From Chthoniobacteraceae bacterium (lineage in GTDB: Bacteria > Verrucomicrobiota > Verrucomicrobiia > Chthoniobacterales > Chthoniobacteraceae), in contig JAQGOL010000022.1 of assembly GCA_028293625.1 (NCBI GenBank), positions 34,131 to 98,130 of the forward strand: a stretch of DNA of 64,000 nt. The letters run 5' to 3'. The notes below the pieces were generated by a model. The model was not told the origin of the DNA. It was given only the letters and a program-made list of their open reading frames with translations, and did no database searches. Within the stretch, counting starts at the first letter, position 1. Each line of letters opens with the position of its first letter. The translations under genes and the position numbers were made by a program. Positions 52,714 through 61,307 of the stretch are shown here, one piece after another.

Positions 52714-53977
52714 GCCTTCCCAGGCCCATGATATAAGGCCGCGTCTGCTCATTGTGGATGATGAGGAGGGCCCCCGGCAGTCGCTGAAAATTGTTTTTAA
52801 AAACGATTATCAGGTGCTGGTGGCAAGCAACGGGATTGACGCCATTGCCATGGCCAAGAGGCAAGCCGTCGATGTCGCTGTTCTCGATATCCTGATGCAA
52901 GGGATGTCAGGCGTGGAACTTCTCGCGGAGCTCAAAGGCATCGACCCGCATATCGAGGTGATCATGCTCACCGCGTATGAAACCCTGGAGACCACCCGCC
53001 ATGCATTGCGGTACGGGGCAAGCGATTACCTCGACAAGCCGTTTGATATTCTCACCATGCGCGCCGCGGTCGCACGCGCCGCCCATAAACGGCATACCTC
53101 GCTCGGAATCCAGACCAGCCAGAAGCAGCTTGAGATTCTTCAGCACGAAATCCAGGTCGAACGCATCCAGCAGGAAATGGCGCGCACCAAAGGCGAAATT
53201 TACGCGAGTGTGCTCCACGATATCAACAGTCCCCTCACCGTCATCGCTTGTTTTGTGGAGCTCATCAATCGCTCCATGAAGAATGCCACCCGGGTCGAAG
53301 GCAAGCAGCTCGAGAACATCAAGGACGATTTCAAACAGCTTCAGGCCCAGGTGTCGCACTGTTTTGAGATCTCGCGCCGTTACCTCAGTTTCCTCAACGC
53401 CAGCGAACACAAAACCGCCTCGGTGAGCGTGCAACAGACTTTGGTCGACCTTAAATGCCTCCTGACCCGGCATCCCGGCGCCCATGGCCACGAACTCATC
53501 ATCGATGAGCTCAGCCCCGATGTAATCGTGGAAATTAATGGCACCGATCTGCTCCAGATCCTGCTCAATCTGACCATCAACGCCTTCCAAAGCACCGACA
53601 CACCGCACCGTGTGGAAGTTCATTCCCGTTGCCTGCTGGAGCCGCTTCCCCTCGATCAGTGGGTGGACGGCCCAAGGGAACGCTTCATTAACCGCGACGG
53701 TTTTCTAAACCATTCCCCTCTGGTGGCGGTGACGGTTTGCGATAATGGCCCGGGGATCGCTCCCGGAGTCGTGGCAAAGATGTTCGACCAGCATGTGACG
53801 ACTAAAAAAGCCGGCAGCGGGACCGGCCTCGGGCTTTCCATCGTCAAGCGCTTGCTGAAGGAAGCCAACGGCGCGTTGCATCTCAGGACCACCATTGGAG
53901 GTGGCTCGACCTTCACGGTGTTCCTGCAAGTGGCGGGAAGCACCGACGTTGAACTTCATTCCAGCCTGACTCACTAG
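52679..53977 (+). CDS. Receiver-histidine kinase hybrid regulator
   Basis: A 432-residue protein. The ATG at 52679 lies inside the 3' end of the FadL-type gene; no other ATG precedes the receiver. The receiver has L-I-V-D-D-E-E, the phospho-acceptor in VAVLDILMQG, Thr in MLTAYE and Lys in LDKPFD. A coiled coil links it to a kinase core with H-box S-V-L-H-D-I-N-S-P-L-T-V, and HATPase_c motifs NLTINAFQST, C-D-N-G-P-G-I and GTGLGLSIVKRL. This is the receiver-first order, so it may take phosphate from the two upstream kinases. No DNA-binding domain is present. Its stop overlaps that of the convergent lipoprotein gene by 4 nt. Confidence 0.88.
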   Translation: MLSLLPSDSDSKPSQAHDIRPRLLIVDDEEGPRQSLKIVFKNDYQVLVASNGIDAIAMAKRQAVDVAVLDILMQGMSGVELLAELKGIDPHIEVIMLTAYETLETTRHALRYGASDYLDKPFDILTMRAAVARAAHKRHTSLGIQTSQKQLEILQHEIQVERIQQEMARTKGEIYASVLHDINSPLTVIACFVELINRSMKNATRVEGKQLENIKDDFKQLQAQVSHCFEISRRYLSFLNASEHKTASVSVQQTLVDLKCLLTRHPGAHGHELIIDELSPDVIVEINGTDLLQILLNLTINAFQSTDTPHRVEVHSRCLLEPLPLDQWVDGPRERFINRDGFLNHSPLVAVTVCDNGPGIAPGVVAKMFDQHVTTKKAGSGTGLGLSIVKRLLKEANGALHLRTTIGGGSTFTVFLQVAGSTDVELHSSLTH

Positions 53978-54411
53978 AATGGCGGGCCAACCCGGTCCAT
54001 CTCAAAACGCCCGCGATCGTAGCTTGAATCGTAGGTTGAGCTGAACTGTTTCCGGGTCGCGCTTCCTTCAAAGCGATAAACCCCGCCGTAAACCGCAGGC
54101 AGGGTATGTGTGCCCGCAAAAAACAAAGTCCCCCCGTGTTCCCTCCCTTTTAGGGGAACACGGTAAGTGCCTGAAAAAAGAAGCCAGTGGGCTTTAAAAT
54201 ACGCCTGATATTGGTTTGTTCCTGTGGGGGTAAGGATGCAACGAAGATCGCCCCCTGAATTACGATGCTTCGCGCTTGTCCAGCGCCCATGCCAGCGGCC
54301 GGCAAATTTGGAATCGGCGGAACCTGCCTGGCGCCAGTCGTGTTCAAACGATGAGCATGCCGGCAAACCGAACGCAAGCGCCACAAGGAAGAGGTTGCGC
54401 CACGATCTCAT
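53974..54411 (-). CDS. Small lipoprotein cotranscribed with the sigma-like membrane protein
   Basis: A 145-residue protein with a lipoprotein signal peptide (MRSWRNLFLVALAFGLPACS, lipobox Cys19). The mature part is beta-rich with repeated W-x-G/R-x-W, Y-x-x-Y-F and G-G-x-Y-R-F-x-G strands, suggesting a small beta-barrel or lipocalin-like fold; I do not recognise the family. Its ATG overlaps the stop of the sigma-like gene by 4 nt, so both are expressed together and may form one envelope-sensing pair. Confidence 0.8.
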   Translation of the reverse strand: MRSWRNLFLVALAFGLPACSSFEHDWRQAGSADSKFAGRWHGRWTSAKHRNSGGDLRCILTPTGTNQYQAYFKAHWLLFSGTYRVPLKGREHGGTLFFAGTHTLPAVYGGVYRFEGSATRKQFSSTYDSSYDRGRFEMDRVGPPF

Positions 54412-55655
54412 GGTGTGAGGTTTTTTAAAAACAGTTCCATTTCAGAGCGTTCTCCGCGGAAAGCGATCACCGTGCAGACGCCTTTGCTTTCACGAATGGC
54501 GGCCACCCACCCTTCCCGCGTGATGATTTTCCACCGCTTCTTACGGCCGCTATCGACCCCGAAATCGGCGGGGTGAAAAACATAAAGCAGCGCGTTATGC
54601 GGATCGAGGGCAAGCTGGGCGATCGGACGTCCGTTCTGTTTAAAGACGCGCGTCCCGGCGGCCTGCATCCTGGCCAATTCAGGCGGAAGCCGGAATCCTT
54701 CAAAGCCGCGCATATAAAAAGAGTCTCCCAGATCGCCAGCCAGCGCGCGGGTCGGCTCAAGCTCCACGCCGCTCATATCGCGGGCAACGGAAACCATCTT
54801 TTCCACCGATTCCCTGCCGGGGAACGAAGCGCGGCGGTCAAGCTCAAGCCAGACGAGAAAGCCAAGGATGATCAGCAATCCGGCAACAACCGGCAGCATC
54901 GCGGGATGCAAAAGCTGCGAGCGAAGCGAAGGAGTCGCGGGTGCCGGCGTCTCGGCCAGGAGTTGTTCACGCAGATTTTTTGGAGGCTCGATGGAGTGGA
55001 TCACCCGTGAGATCTGCTCGTCGAATCGGATTTGCGCCGCCAGCATCTCGCCGAGCATGGAATCTGCCTCCGCAAGATGAACCGCTTTGCGCACGCGTTT
55101 GTCCGATTCCTCCCCTTTCCGATAACACGGCAGCAGGCGCATCGCATTCTGAGCCCCCGAAGAGCGCGGCGCCGCGATGGGAAACGGAGGCGTCCCCAGA
55201 GACGACTGCAAAAGCGTGCGTGCCCTTTCGAGCGTCTCGGCAAGATGTTCAAGATCCAGCTCCAGCAGCTCGCCGATCTGTGCCGGCGCCAGGATATTGA
55301 GATAAAAAAGCGCCAGCGCGCTGCGTTCAGGCTCGGGCAGCCTCTGAAAATGTTGCGCGACGATGTAGGCTTCAATCTGCAGAACCTCCAGCTCATCCGC
55401 CGCTTCATCGCCTTCACGAATCAAGCGCGGCGTCGTGAGCGGCGCGGGTGGATTGTCCTGGCAACGCTGGCGAATCCGGCCCGCGAGCCAGACAGCCCGC
55501 TGCCCGGCATCCCGAAGATCGGCAAGACGCGCCTCGCCTTCCACCAGAGTCTCCCCCATGACCCGGTTCGCGGATCCGATCCGGGCACTCAGCAGCCATG
55601 CGAAGCGATAAAACTCCGCGAGGATCGCGCTGGGGAACAGTCCGGGGTACACCAT
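54408..55655 (-). CDS. Membrane-tethered sigma-factor-like protein with extracytoplasmic domain
   Basis: A 415-residue protein. Residues ~5-65 are helical and resemble a degraded sigma region 2. Residues ~95-150 (QHFQRLPEPERSALALFYLN, then ILAPAQIGELLELDLEHLAE) match sigma70 region 4 of ECF factors, including the L-P-x-x-x-R-x-A-x-x-L-x-Y start. After a charged linker a single membrane helix occupies ~252-271 (PAMLPVVAGLLIILGFLVWL), and the C-terminal ~140 residues are exported. The layout looks like an ECF sigma factor fused to a membrane anti-sigma factor, though the zinc-finger anti-sigma motif is absent. Whether it binds RNA polymerase is untested. Confidence 0.65.
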   Translation of the reverse strand: MVYPGLFPSAILAEFYRFAWLLSARIGSANRVMGETLVEGEARLADLRDAGQRAVWLAGRIRQRCQDNPPAPLTTPRLIREGDEAADELEVLQIEAYIVAQHFQRLPEPERSALALFYLNILAPAQIGELLELDLEHLAETLERARTLLQSSLGTPPFPIAAPRSSGAQNAMRLLPCYRKGEESDKRVRKAVHLAEADSMLGEMLAAQIRFDEQISRVIHSIEPPKNLREQLLAETPAPATPSLRSQLLHPAMLPVVAGLLIILGFLVWLELDRRASFPGRESVEKMVSVARDMSGVELEPTRALAGDLGDSFYMRGFEGFRLPPELARMQAAGTRVFKQNGRPIAQLALDPHNALLYVFHPADFGVDSGRKKRWKIITREGWVAAIRESKGVCTVIAFRGERSEMELFLKNLTP

Positions 55656-55841
55656 GGAATTTATAGCGAAGCGGGGGAACGCATCTCAAGAGCCGATTAA
55701 GGGCCTGTTCAAGGGAAGCAAACCCCATTCCTTTTTCCACGAACAATCATCGCGGCGCAAGCCTCTGTTGCTGGCGGCTGTCCATCGCGTTGACTTGGCT
55801 TTGGCAGCCCCCTATCTTCCCGGCTCATCTTTTCAAGCCCT

Positions 55842-58025
55842 GTGAAACACGTTCTTTTTGTCTGCACCGGAAACATCTGCCGAAGCCCCCTTGCCGAGGG
55901 TCTTATGCGCGACCTGGTAAAGGGACGCTCCGATATCACGGTCTGCTCCGCGGGGGTCGCCGCCATCCATGGACAAACCCCCAGCCAGCACTCGGTGGAA
56001 GTGCTCAAACCATGGCGCATCGACATCTCCCGGCAACGCAGCCAGCCACTTAGCGATGAACTCGTCGAAGATGCCACCCACATTTTCGCCATGACGCGCG
56101 GTCATCTCGAAACCATCCAGCTCATGTTCCCGGAAGCTGCGGACAAAACTTTTCTCCTCTGCGAATTCCAAAATGAACGCGGCACCCGGCTCGATGTGCC
56201 CGACCCCATCGGGATGGGCATCGACGCTTATTTCGAATGCCGCGATACCATTAAAAAAGCGCTTCCCAGCGTCCTCAAATTTATTGATCAACCCATGACC
56301 ACCTCGCAACCCGCTCCTGCTGCTGCTCCATCCACTCGTCCACTCCGCGTCGCTCTCGGCGCTGATCACGGGGGCGCTGAACTCAAGAAAAGCGTGCATG
56401 CGCATCTATCAAAAAAAGGTTACATCGTCTCCGATTTCGGCGCCAATTCGCCCGATACATCGGTCGATTATCCCGATTACGCCGAGGCGGTGAGCCGCGA
56501 TGTCGTCGCCGGCCAATCCGATTTCGGGATTTTGATTTGCCGAAGCGGCATTGGCATGAGCATCGCCGCCAACCGCCACCCGCAGATCCGCGCCTCCCTG
56601 GTTGACAACGCCGAGGACGCCCGCACCACCCGCCAGCACAACAATTCCAATGTCCTTTGCCTTGCCTCAAACCACGTTGAACCCGGCACGGCGGGCCGGA
56701 TCGTGGAGACATTTCTTGGCACTGCTTTTGAAGGTGGCCGCCACGAGCGCCGGGTGGAAATGCTTGCCCAGATTGGCGGTTCCATCGGCTGCCAGTCGCT
56801 TGCCGAAACCGATCCGGAAATCTTTGCCGCGATTGAAGCCGAATCGTTGCGGCAATTTGAAAACATCGAACTGATTGCGTCGGAGAACTTCACCAGCCGC
56901 GCCGTCATGGAAGCGCAAGGCTCCTGCCTGACCAACAAGTACGCGGAAGGCTATCCCGGCCGCCGCTGGTATGGCGGATGCGAGCATGTCGATGTGGTGG
57001 AACAACTGGCGATCGATCGCGCCAAAAAGCTCTTCGGCGGCGATCACGTCAACGTTCAGCCCCATAGCGGCAGCCAAGCCAATATGGCCGTCTACTTCAG
57101 CGTGCTTCAACCCGGCGACAAGATCCTCACCATGGATCTTTCCCACGGCGGCCATCTTACCCACGGCAACAAGGCCAACTTCTCGGGACGCTTCTTTGAA
57201 ATCTCCCATTACGGCGTCAGCCAAAGCGATGAACGCATCGACTACGACGCGCTCGCCAAACACGCCGAGACTTTCCGTCCGAAAATGATCACGGCCGGCG
57301 CTTCCGCCTATCCGCGCATCATTGATTTTAAAAGGATGCGCGAAATTGCCGATTCGGTGGGCGCCCTGCTCTTTGTCGACATGGCGCATATCGCCGGATT
57401 GGTGGCCGCCGGTGTCCATCCCAGCCCCGTTGAGCTGGCCGATTTCACCACCACCACCACCCACAAGAGCCTGCGCGGGCCCCGTGGCGGAATCATCATC
57501 TGCAAAGCGCAATACGCCAAAGGGATCGATTCCCAGGTCTTCCCTGGAATCCAGGGCGGACCGCTTGAGCATGTCATCGCCGCCAAGGCCGTCTGTTTCC
57601 ACGAAGCGCTTCAGCCCGGCTTCAAAATATACGCCCAGCAAATCGTCAATAACGCCAAGGCGCTTGCCGCCCGCCTTTCCCAGAACGGTTACCGGATCGT
57701 CTCAGGCGGCACCGACAACCATCTGATGCTCCTCGACCTGCGCCCCAATGGCCTTAATGGCAAGCTCGCCCAGGAAACCCTCGATCACGCGGGGATCACC
57801 GTGAACAAAAACGGCATCCCGTTTGATACCGAAAAGATCACATTGGGCGGCGGCATTCGCGTCGGCACCCCGGCGGTGACAACCCGCGGCATGAAAGAGG
57901 AAGAGATGATGGAAATCGCCGATCTCATCCATCAGGCGCTTACTCACAAAGACGCCCCTGCCGAGCTCGAGAAAATCCGCGACCAAGTGCGCACCCTTAC
58001 CAAACGGTTTCCATTGCCGAGCTAA
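55842..58025 (+). CDS. glyA: Triple fusion: low-Mr protein phosphatase (YwlE-like) + RpiB + serine hydroxymethyltransferase
   Basis: A 727-residue single open frame starting with GTG at 55842. Residues ~1-148: low-molecular-weight phosphatase, P-loop C8-T-G-N-I-C-R14 and D-V-P-D-P general acid. Residues ~152-165: Pro/Ala linker beginning with an internal ATG (56295). Residues ~166-308: ribose-5-phosphate isomerase B/LacAB fold, with Asp-His in GADHGG, Cys233 in L-I-C-R-S-G-I-G and His266 in R-Q-H-N. Residues ~312-727: complete serine hydroxymethyltransferase, with PLP Lys542 in [13 protein letters not shown] converts serine and tetrahydrofolate to glycine and methylene-THF. The order matches the separate ywlE-rpiB-(ywlG)-glyA genes of Bacillus. 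The gene is followed by a strong terminator. Confidence 0.93.
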   Translation: MKHVLFVCTGNICRSPLAEGLMRDLVKGRSDITVCSAGVAAIHGQTPSQHSVEVLKPWRIDISRQRSQPLSDELVEDATHIFAMTRGHLETIQLMFPEAADKTFLLCEFQNERGTRLDVPDPIGMGIDAYFECRDTIKKALPSVLKFIDQPMTTSQPAPAAAPSTRPLRVALGADHGGAELKKSVHAHLSKKGYIVSDFGANSPDTSVDYPDYAEAVSRDVVAGQSDFGILICRSGIGMSIAANRHPQIRASLVDNAEDARTTRQHNNSNVLCLASNHVEPGTAGRIVETFLGTAFEGGRHERRVEMLAQIGGSIGCQSLAETDPEIFAAIEAESLRQFENIELIASENFTSRAVMEAQGSCLTNKYAEGYPGRRWYGGCEHVDVVEQLAIDRAKKLFGGDHVNVQPHSGSQANMAVYFSVLQPGDKILTMDLSHGGHLTHGNKANFSGRFFEISHYGVSQSDERIDYDALAKHAETFRPKMITAGASAYPRIIDFKRMREIADSVGALLFVDMAHIAGLVAAGVHPSPVELADFTTTTTHKSLRGPRGGIIICKAQYAKGIDSQVFPGIQGGPLEHVIAAKAVCFHEALQPGFKIYAQQIVNNAKALAARLSQNGYRIVSGGTDNHLMLLDLRPNGLNGKLAQETLDHAGITVNKNGIPFDTEKITLGGGIRVGTPAVTTRGMKEEEMMEIADLIHQALTHKDAPAELEKIRDQVRTLTKRFPLPS

Positions 58026-58058
58026 AAGATTGGAATAAAGCAACGCTTTGAAGTTTAA

Positions 58059-58089
58059 AAGGCGGCCACCTTCGTGGCCGCCTTTTTTT
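58059..58089 (+). terminator. Strong intrinsic terminator after the triple fusion
   Basis: An 11-bp perfect stem (AAGGCGGCCAC at 58059-58069, GTGGCCGCCTT at 58074-58084) with a CTTC loop, followed by a run of T residues to 58089. It ends the YwlE-RpiB-GlyA transcript 34 bp after the stop codon, just before the downstream lipoprotein gene, whose start at 58096 rules out the longer start at 58048. Confidence 0.92.
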
Positions 58090-58095
58090 CTCCCC

Positions 58096-58503
58096 ATGCA
58101 CCCGATTCCACGGCATTCAAGCATTCTTCCCCTCCTGCTCCTGTGTGTTGTCTGGACAACCGGTTGCGCTTCTCACGGCAAAAAAAACAAGGCCAAGCCG
58201 GCTGCCGTGGGACAGGAAACCAATTTTTACGGCACAATCGCTCTTGTGAATGAAGAGAGCCGGTTTGTGCTCATTGAGGCAGGCTACAACACGGCCCCCG
58301 CCGATGGCACGCTGCTCAAAAGTTTCCGGGGCGAAACCGAGTCTGCCGACCTGAGCGTGAGCCCCGAACGGCGCAGACCCTTTGTAATCGCCGACATCGT
58401 CCGCGGCACTCCTCAAAAGGGCGACCGCGTCGTCTTTTCAAAACCGGCCTCCCCTACCGCGCCCGATCAGGCCCCCGCCGGTGCCTCCGGAGTTGTCCAA
58501 TAA
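58096..58503 (+). CDS. Small lipoprotein of unknown function
   Basis: About 135 residues from ATG 58096; the in-frame start at 58048 lies inside the terminator. The signal peptide ends in a lipobox (LLLLCVVWTTGC, Cys24). The mature part has a Lys-rich stretch and then a small beta-rich domain, N-F-Y-G-T-I-A-L-V-N-E-E-S-R-F-V-L-I-E-A-G, reminiscent of OB-like or S1-like folds, ending in a disordered Pro/Ala tail. No family recognised. Its 3' end overlaps the convergent cyclic-nucleotide-binding gene by 37 nt. Confidence 0.75.
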   Translation: MHPIPRHSSILPLLLLCVVWTTGCASHGKKNKAKPAAVGQETNFYGTIALVNEESRFVLIEAGYNTAPADGTLLKSFRGETESADLSVSPERRRPFVIADIVRGTPQKGDRVVFSKPASPTAPDQAPAGASGVVQ

Positions 58504-58940
58504 GCGGAATTGACCAGGCGCGAACTGGTCTGCCGCAGCCGCCGGGCCAGCTCGGTCATCATGGCTGAAGCGAGTTTGTAACCAAGGGCGGTATCGCTCG
58601 CCATCAAGGTGCGCAGGCCTTCATACCCGATCACGGCCAGGGTCGCCCGTTTCATGGCGTAAATGCTCGCTGTCGCCACGCCTGGATCAAACAGATTGAT
58701 CTCGCCGAAAAATGCACCCGAGCCAAGCCGGCCCAAAAGCATTTCCCGCTTTTGCGCAAGGCGGCGGACATGAACCACGCCATCGCAGACAATGTACAAG
58801 GCATTAACCGGTGTGCCTTCCTCGATTATCCGTTCACCCGCTTTCACCTCGCGCATCGTAATTAGACGGGCAAATGCCGAAAGCTCATCGTCGGTAAACA
58901 AACGCAGAATCGAAACGGCACGTAACATGTCTAAATCCAT
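58467..58940 (-). CDS. Stand-alone cyclic nucleotide-binding domain protein
   Basis: A 157-residue protein that is essentially one CNB domain: F-T-D-D-E-L-S-A-F-A helix, then I-I-E-E-G-T-P-V-N-A-L-Y-I-V-C-D-G-V-V-H-V and the phosphate-binding-cassette region L-G-S-G-A-F-F-G-E-I-N-L-F-D. The usual R of the cAMP pocket (R-x-A-T/S) appears as V-A-T-A-S-I-Y-A, so binding of a standard cyclic nucleotide is uncertain. There is no C-terminal HTH, unlike Crp. It may act by protein interaction. The next gene upstream (MarR) is divergent. Confidence 0.85.
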   Translation of the reverse strand: MDLDMLRAVSILRLFTDDELSAFARLITMREVKAGERIIEEGTPVNALYIVCDGVVHVRRLAQKREMLLGRLGSGAFFGEINLFDPGVATASIYAMKRATLAVIGYEGLRTLMASDTALGYKLASAMMTELARRLRQTSSRLVNSAYWTTPEAPAGA

Positions 58941-59148
58941 GGCGTGCGAAACTATCGTTGCGCGCTAAAAGGGGAAGAGGAAACTCGTTGCGACGCAAAC
59001 AGAAAGAGCGTCGGCAATCCGCTGCAACTGGCTTGCGAACCGCGAACAAAACCGCTGCATTCTTCGGGAATTGCTCGTAGCAACCATGTCATGGCTAAGA
59101 GGATGAACCCATCCGGGATTGATCGACAGTCATCCCCCCTAAATATCA

Positions 59149-59631
59149 ATGTCCTTAATTACTTCTCCGCCGCCTCCTTCCACACGAATGCGCGCTGACG
59201 CCGAGAAACTCGCTGACATCTTCACCGTCCTGCAGCGCTGTTTCATGCTCAACCTTTCGAAAAAACTTTCCCGCGGCCATCTCTCCTTTCCCCAATATTT
59301 CCTCCTCGGCTTTCTGAGTCAGCAGCAGCAGCTCACCATGAGCGAGGTCGCGGAAAGAATGGGGCACACCACGGCCGCCGCCACCGGGCTCGTTGACAGG
59401 CTTGAAAAACTTGACCTCGCCCGGCGCACTCCCGCATTGAGCGACCGGCGTAAAATTCTCGTGCAAGCAACCCCTTCGGGCCTCTCACTGGTGGCCGAAG
59501 TGCGCGAAGAGATGGTATCCAACCTTCTCAAAATGATGAGCCACCTCGACCTCGATGAGCAGCGCACCTGGCTGAGCATCTATGAGAAAATTTTCACCTA
59601 CTGCCATACCCCATGCCCCGACGCTTCCTAG
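59149..59631 (+). CDS. MarR-family transcriptional regulator
   Basis: A 160-residue winged-helix regulator. Helices F-T-V-L-Q-R-C-F-M-L-N and L-S-F-P-Q-Y-F-L-L-G precede the HTH (L-T-M-S-E-V-A-E-R-M-G-H-T-T-A-A-A-T-G-L-V-D-R-L-E) and the wing R-R-T-P-A-L-S-D-R-R-K-I-L-V with the D-R-R motif diagnostic for MarR. It overlaps the start of the TolC-type gene by 19 nt, so it likely regulates its own operon, which includes an efflux component. Its ligand is unknown. Confidence 0.92.
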   Translation: MSLITSPPPPSTRMRADAEKLADIFTVLQRCFMLNLSKKLSRGHLSFPQYFLLGFLSQQQQLTMSEVAERMGHTTAAATGLVDRLEKLDLARRTPALSDRRKILVQATPSGLSLVAEVREEMVSNLLKMMSHLDLDEQRTWLSIYEKIFTYCHTPCPDAS

Positions 59632-61307
59632 CCATTCTTCTGCTCCTCGGCATCCCTTCCACCGGCCGGATCTTTTCAGCTGAGATCATTCCCAAACCGT
59701 TGGAGCGCACCATCCAGGGCGACCTCAGCCTTGAGCGCGCCGTCGAGGTCGCTTTGCGCCAGAATCCCGAAATTCTGCGCGCTTTTCAGGAAATTGAACG
59801 CACCCGGGGCCAGATTATTGAAGTGCGAGGACAAGCGCTTCCTCACCTGACCGCCACCGGTACCTATAACCAGCAGGACAAACGCCTCCTCGAAGGCGGC
59901 GGCGGCGGGGGCAGCTCCGCATTGGGAACCGCCACGAACGCCGATGCCGCCGCGGCCGCCGGCGGGGCTAGCAAGCAATCAACCACCAGTGAGGCCAAAG
60001 AGCTCAACCAAACCATCGCGCAACTCCAGCAGCAGGCGCAAGCCACCGGCAGCATCTCTTCCGAACAGCTCGCGCTCCTGGTCCAGCAACTCCAAACCGC
60101 GCAACAAGCGGGTGCCGGCAGCGGCGCGCCAACCGGCAGCGCGGCGGGCGGCAGCGGCGGCGGCGGAGTGAACAATAAGTCGTGGAACGTCACCTTTCAG
60201 GTAAGACAGGTCGTCTACGCCGGAGGCCAGGTCCGTGCCGCGCTCAATATCGCCAAGTTCACCGAAGACGTAAGCTATTGGAGCTTGCGCGATACGGTTG
60301 ACCGGATCATTTCCCAGACCCGGACTCAGTTTTACACGATCCTGCTAAACCGGGCGTTAATCACCGTTCAGGAGGAATCAATCCGCCTCCTCACCCAGCA
60401 GCTGCGCGATCAGCAAGTGCGCTTTGAGGCCGGCACCGTTCCCCGGTTTAACGTTCTGCAAGCCGAGGTCGAACTCTCCAATGTGCGTCCCGATCTGATC
60501 CGCGCCCGCAACAATTACCTCATCGCCCAACTCCAACTCGCCAAGACCCTGGGCCTTCAGGCTTCCCCCGGCGGACGCCCCTCGTTCAATGTCGTTGGCC
60601 AGCTCACCCTCCCCCAGCGCATCTTGGCTCTCAACAATGCCCTCCAGCTGGCAAAGGAACGCCGCCCTTCCCTCAAGGCGCAACGGCAGAATATCCTGAT
60701 TGAAACCGAGCAGATCAAAATCGCCCTTGCCGGTTACAAGCCGCGTCTTGACGTCAACGCAGGCTACGAGTTCCGCAACTCGCGCCTCTCCTCGGATCTT
60801 GGCGATGTCGTCAATGGCTGGTTCTTTGGCGTCACGGGAAGCTGGGACATTTTTGACGGCTTCGAAACGTACGGCCGCACCAAGCAGGCACGCGCCAGGC
60901 TGCAATCGCAGAAAATCAACTACGACGATTCCGTCCAGCAGGTGGAGCTCGAAGTCCAACAGGCCTACGCCAATCTTCAACAGGCGAGCGAAACCATCCA
61001 GAGCCAGCAGAAAGGGGTCGAGCAAGCCGTCGAATCGCTGCGCCTTGCCACCGAACGATTTTCCGCCGGCGCGGGCACTCAGCTCGACGTCCTCAACGCG
61101 CGGGTCGCTCTGACCCGGGCGCAAACTACCGAGCTCCAGGCGCGTTCCGATTACAATACCGCCCTCGCGGAATTTGATCGCGCCACCGCCACCACCACGA
61201 TTTACAACGAGATGTTCCACGATCCGCTTTCCGAGAAATACAAGCCGAAGCTGGCACCCGCTGTCAAAAACAGTTCCAAAACCGTCATCGAAACGCGTGG
61301 ACGCTGA
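59613..61307 (+). CDS. TolC-family outer-membrane efflux protein with low-complexity insertion
   Basis: A 564-residue protein with a signal peptide (MPRRFLAILLLLGIPSTGRIFSA). It shows the TolC duplicated helix-strand plan: L-S-L-E-R-A-V-E-V-A-L-R-Q-N-P-E-I-L near 40 and a matching R-I-L-A-L-N-N-A-L-Q-L-A-K-E-R-R-P-S-L later, plus long coiled-coil helices. Residues ~95-190 are an unusual Gly/Ala/Ser/Gln-rich insertion beginning with six glycines and containing a Gln-rich helix (LNQTIAQLQQQAQATG). The insertion falls in the first repeat, in the extracellular-loop region. No HlyD or inner-membrane pump partner is adjacent; pgeF follows with an 11-nt overlap. Confidence 0.9.
   Translation: MPRRFLAILLLLGIPSTGRIFSAEIIPKPLERTIQGDLSLERAVEVALRQNPEILRAFQEIERTRGQIIEVRGQALPHLTATGTYNQQDKRLLEGGGGGGSSALGTATNADAAAAAGGASKQSTTSEAKELNQTIAQLQQQAQATGSISSEQLALLVQQLQTAQQAGAGSGAPTGSAAGGSGGGGVNNKSWNVTFQVRQVVYAGGQVRAALNIAKFTEDVSYWSLRDTVDRIISQTRTQFYTILLNRALITVQEESIRLLTQQLRDQQVRFEAGTVPRFNVLQAEVELSNVRPDLIRARNNYLIAQLQLAKTLGLQASPGGRPSFNVVGQLTLPQRILALNNALQLAKERRPSLKAQRQNILIETEQIKIALAGYKPRLDVNAGYEFRNSRLSSDLGDVVNGWFFGVTGSWDIFDGFETYGRTKQARARLQSQKINYDDSVQQVELEVQQAYANLQQASETIQSQQKGVEQAVESLRLATERFSAGAGTQLDVLNARVALTRAQTTELQARSDYNTALAEFDRATATTTIYNEMFHDPLSEKYKPKLAPAVKNSSKTVIETRGR

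Noticed and set aside
61174..61296. Longer start for the pgeF-like gene at 61174
   Set aside because: The added residues are an out-of-frame translation of the tolC-type 3' end; the GTG at 61297 fits the family start.
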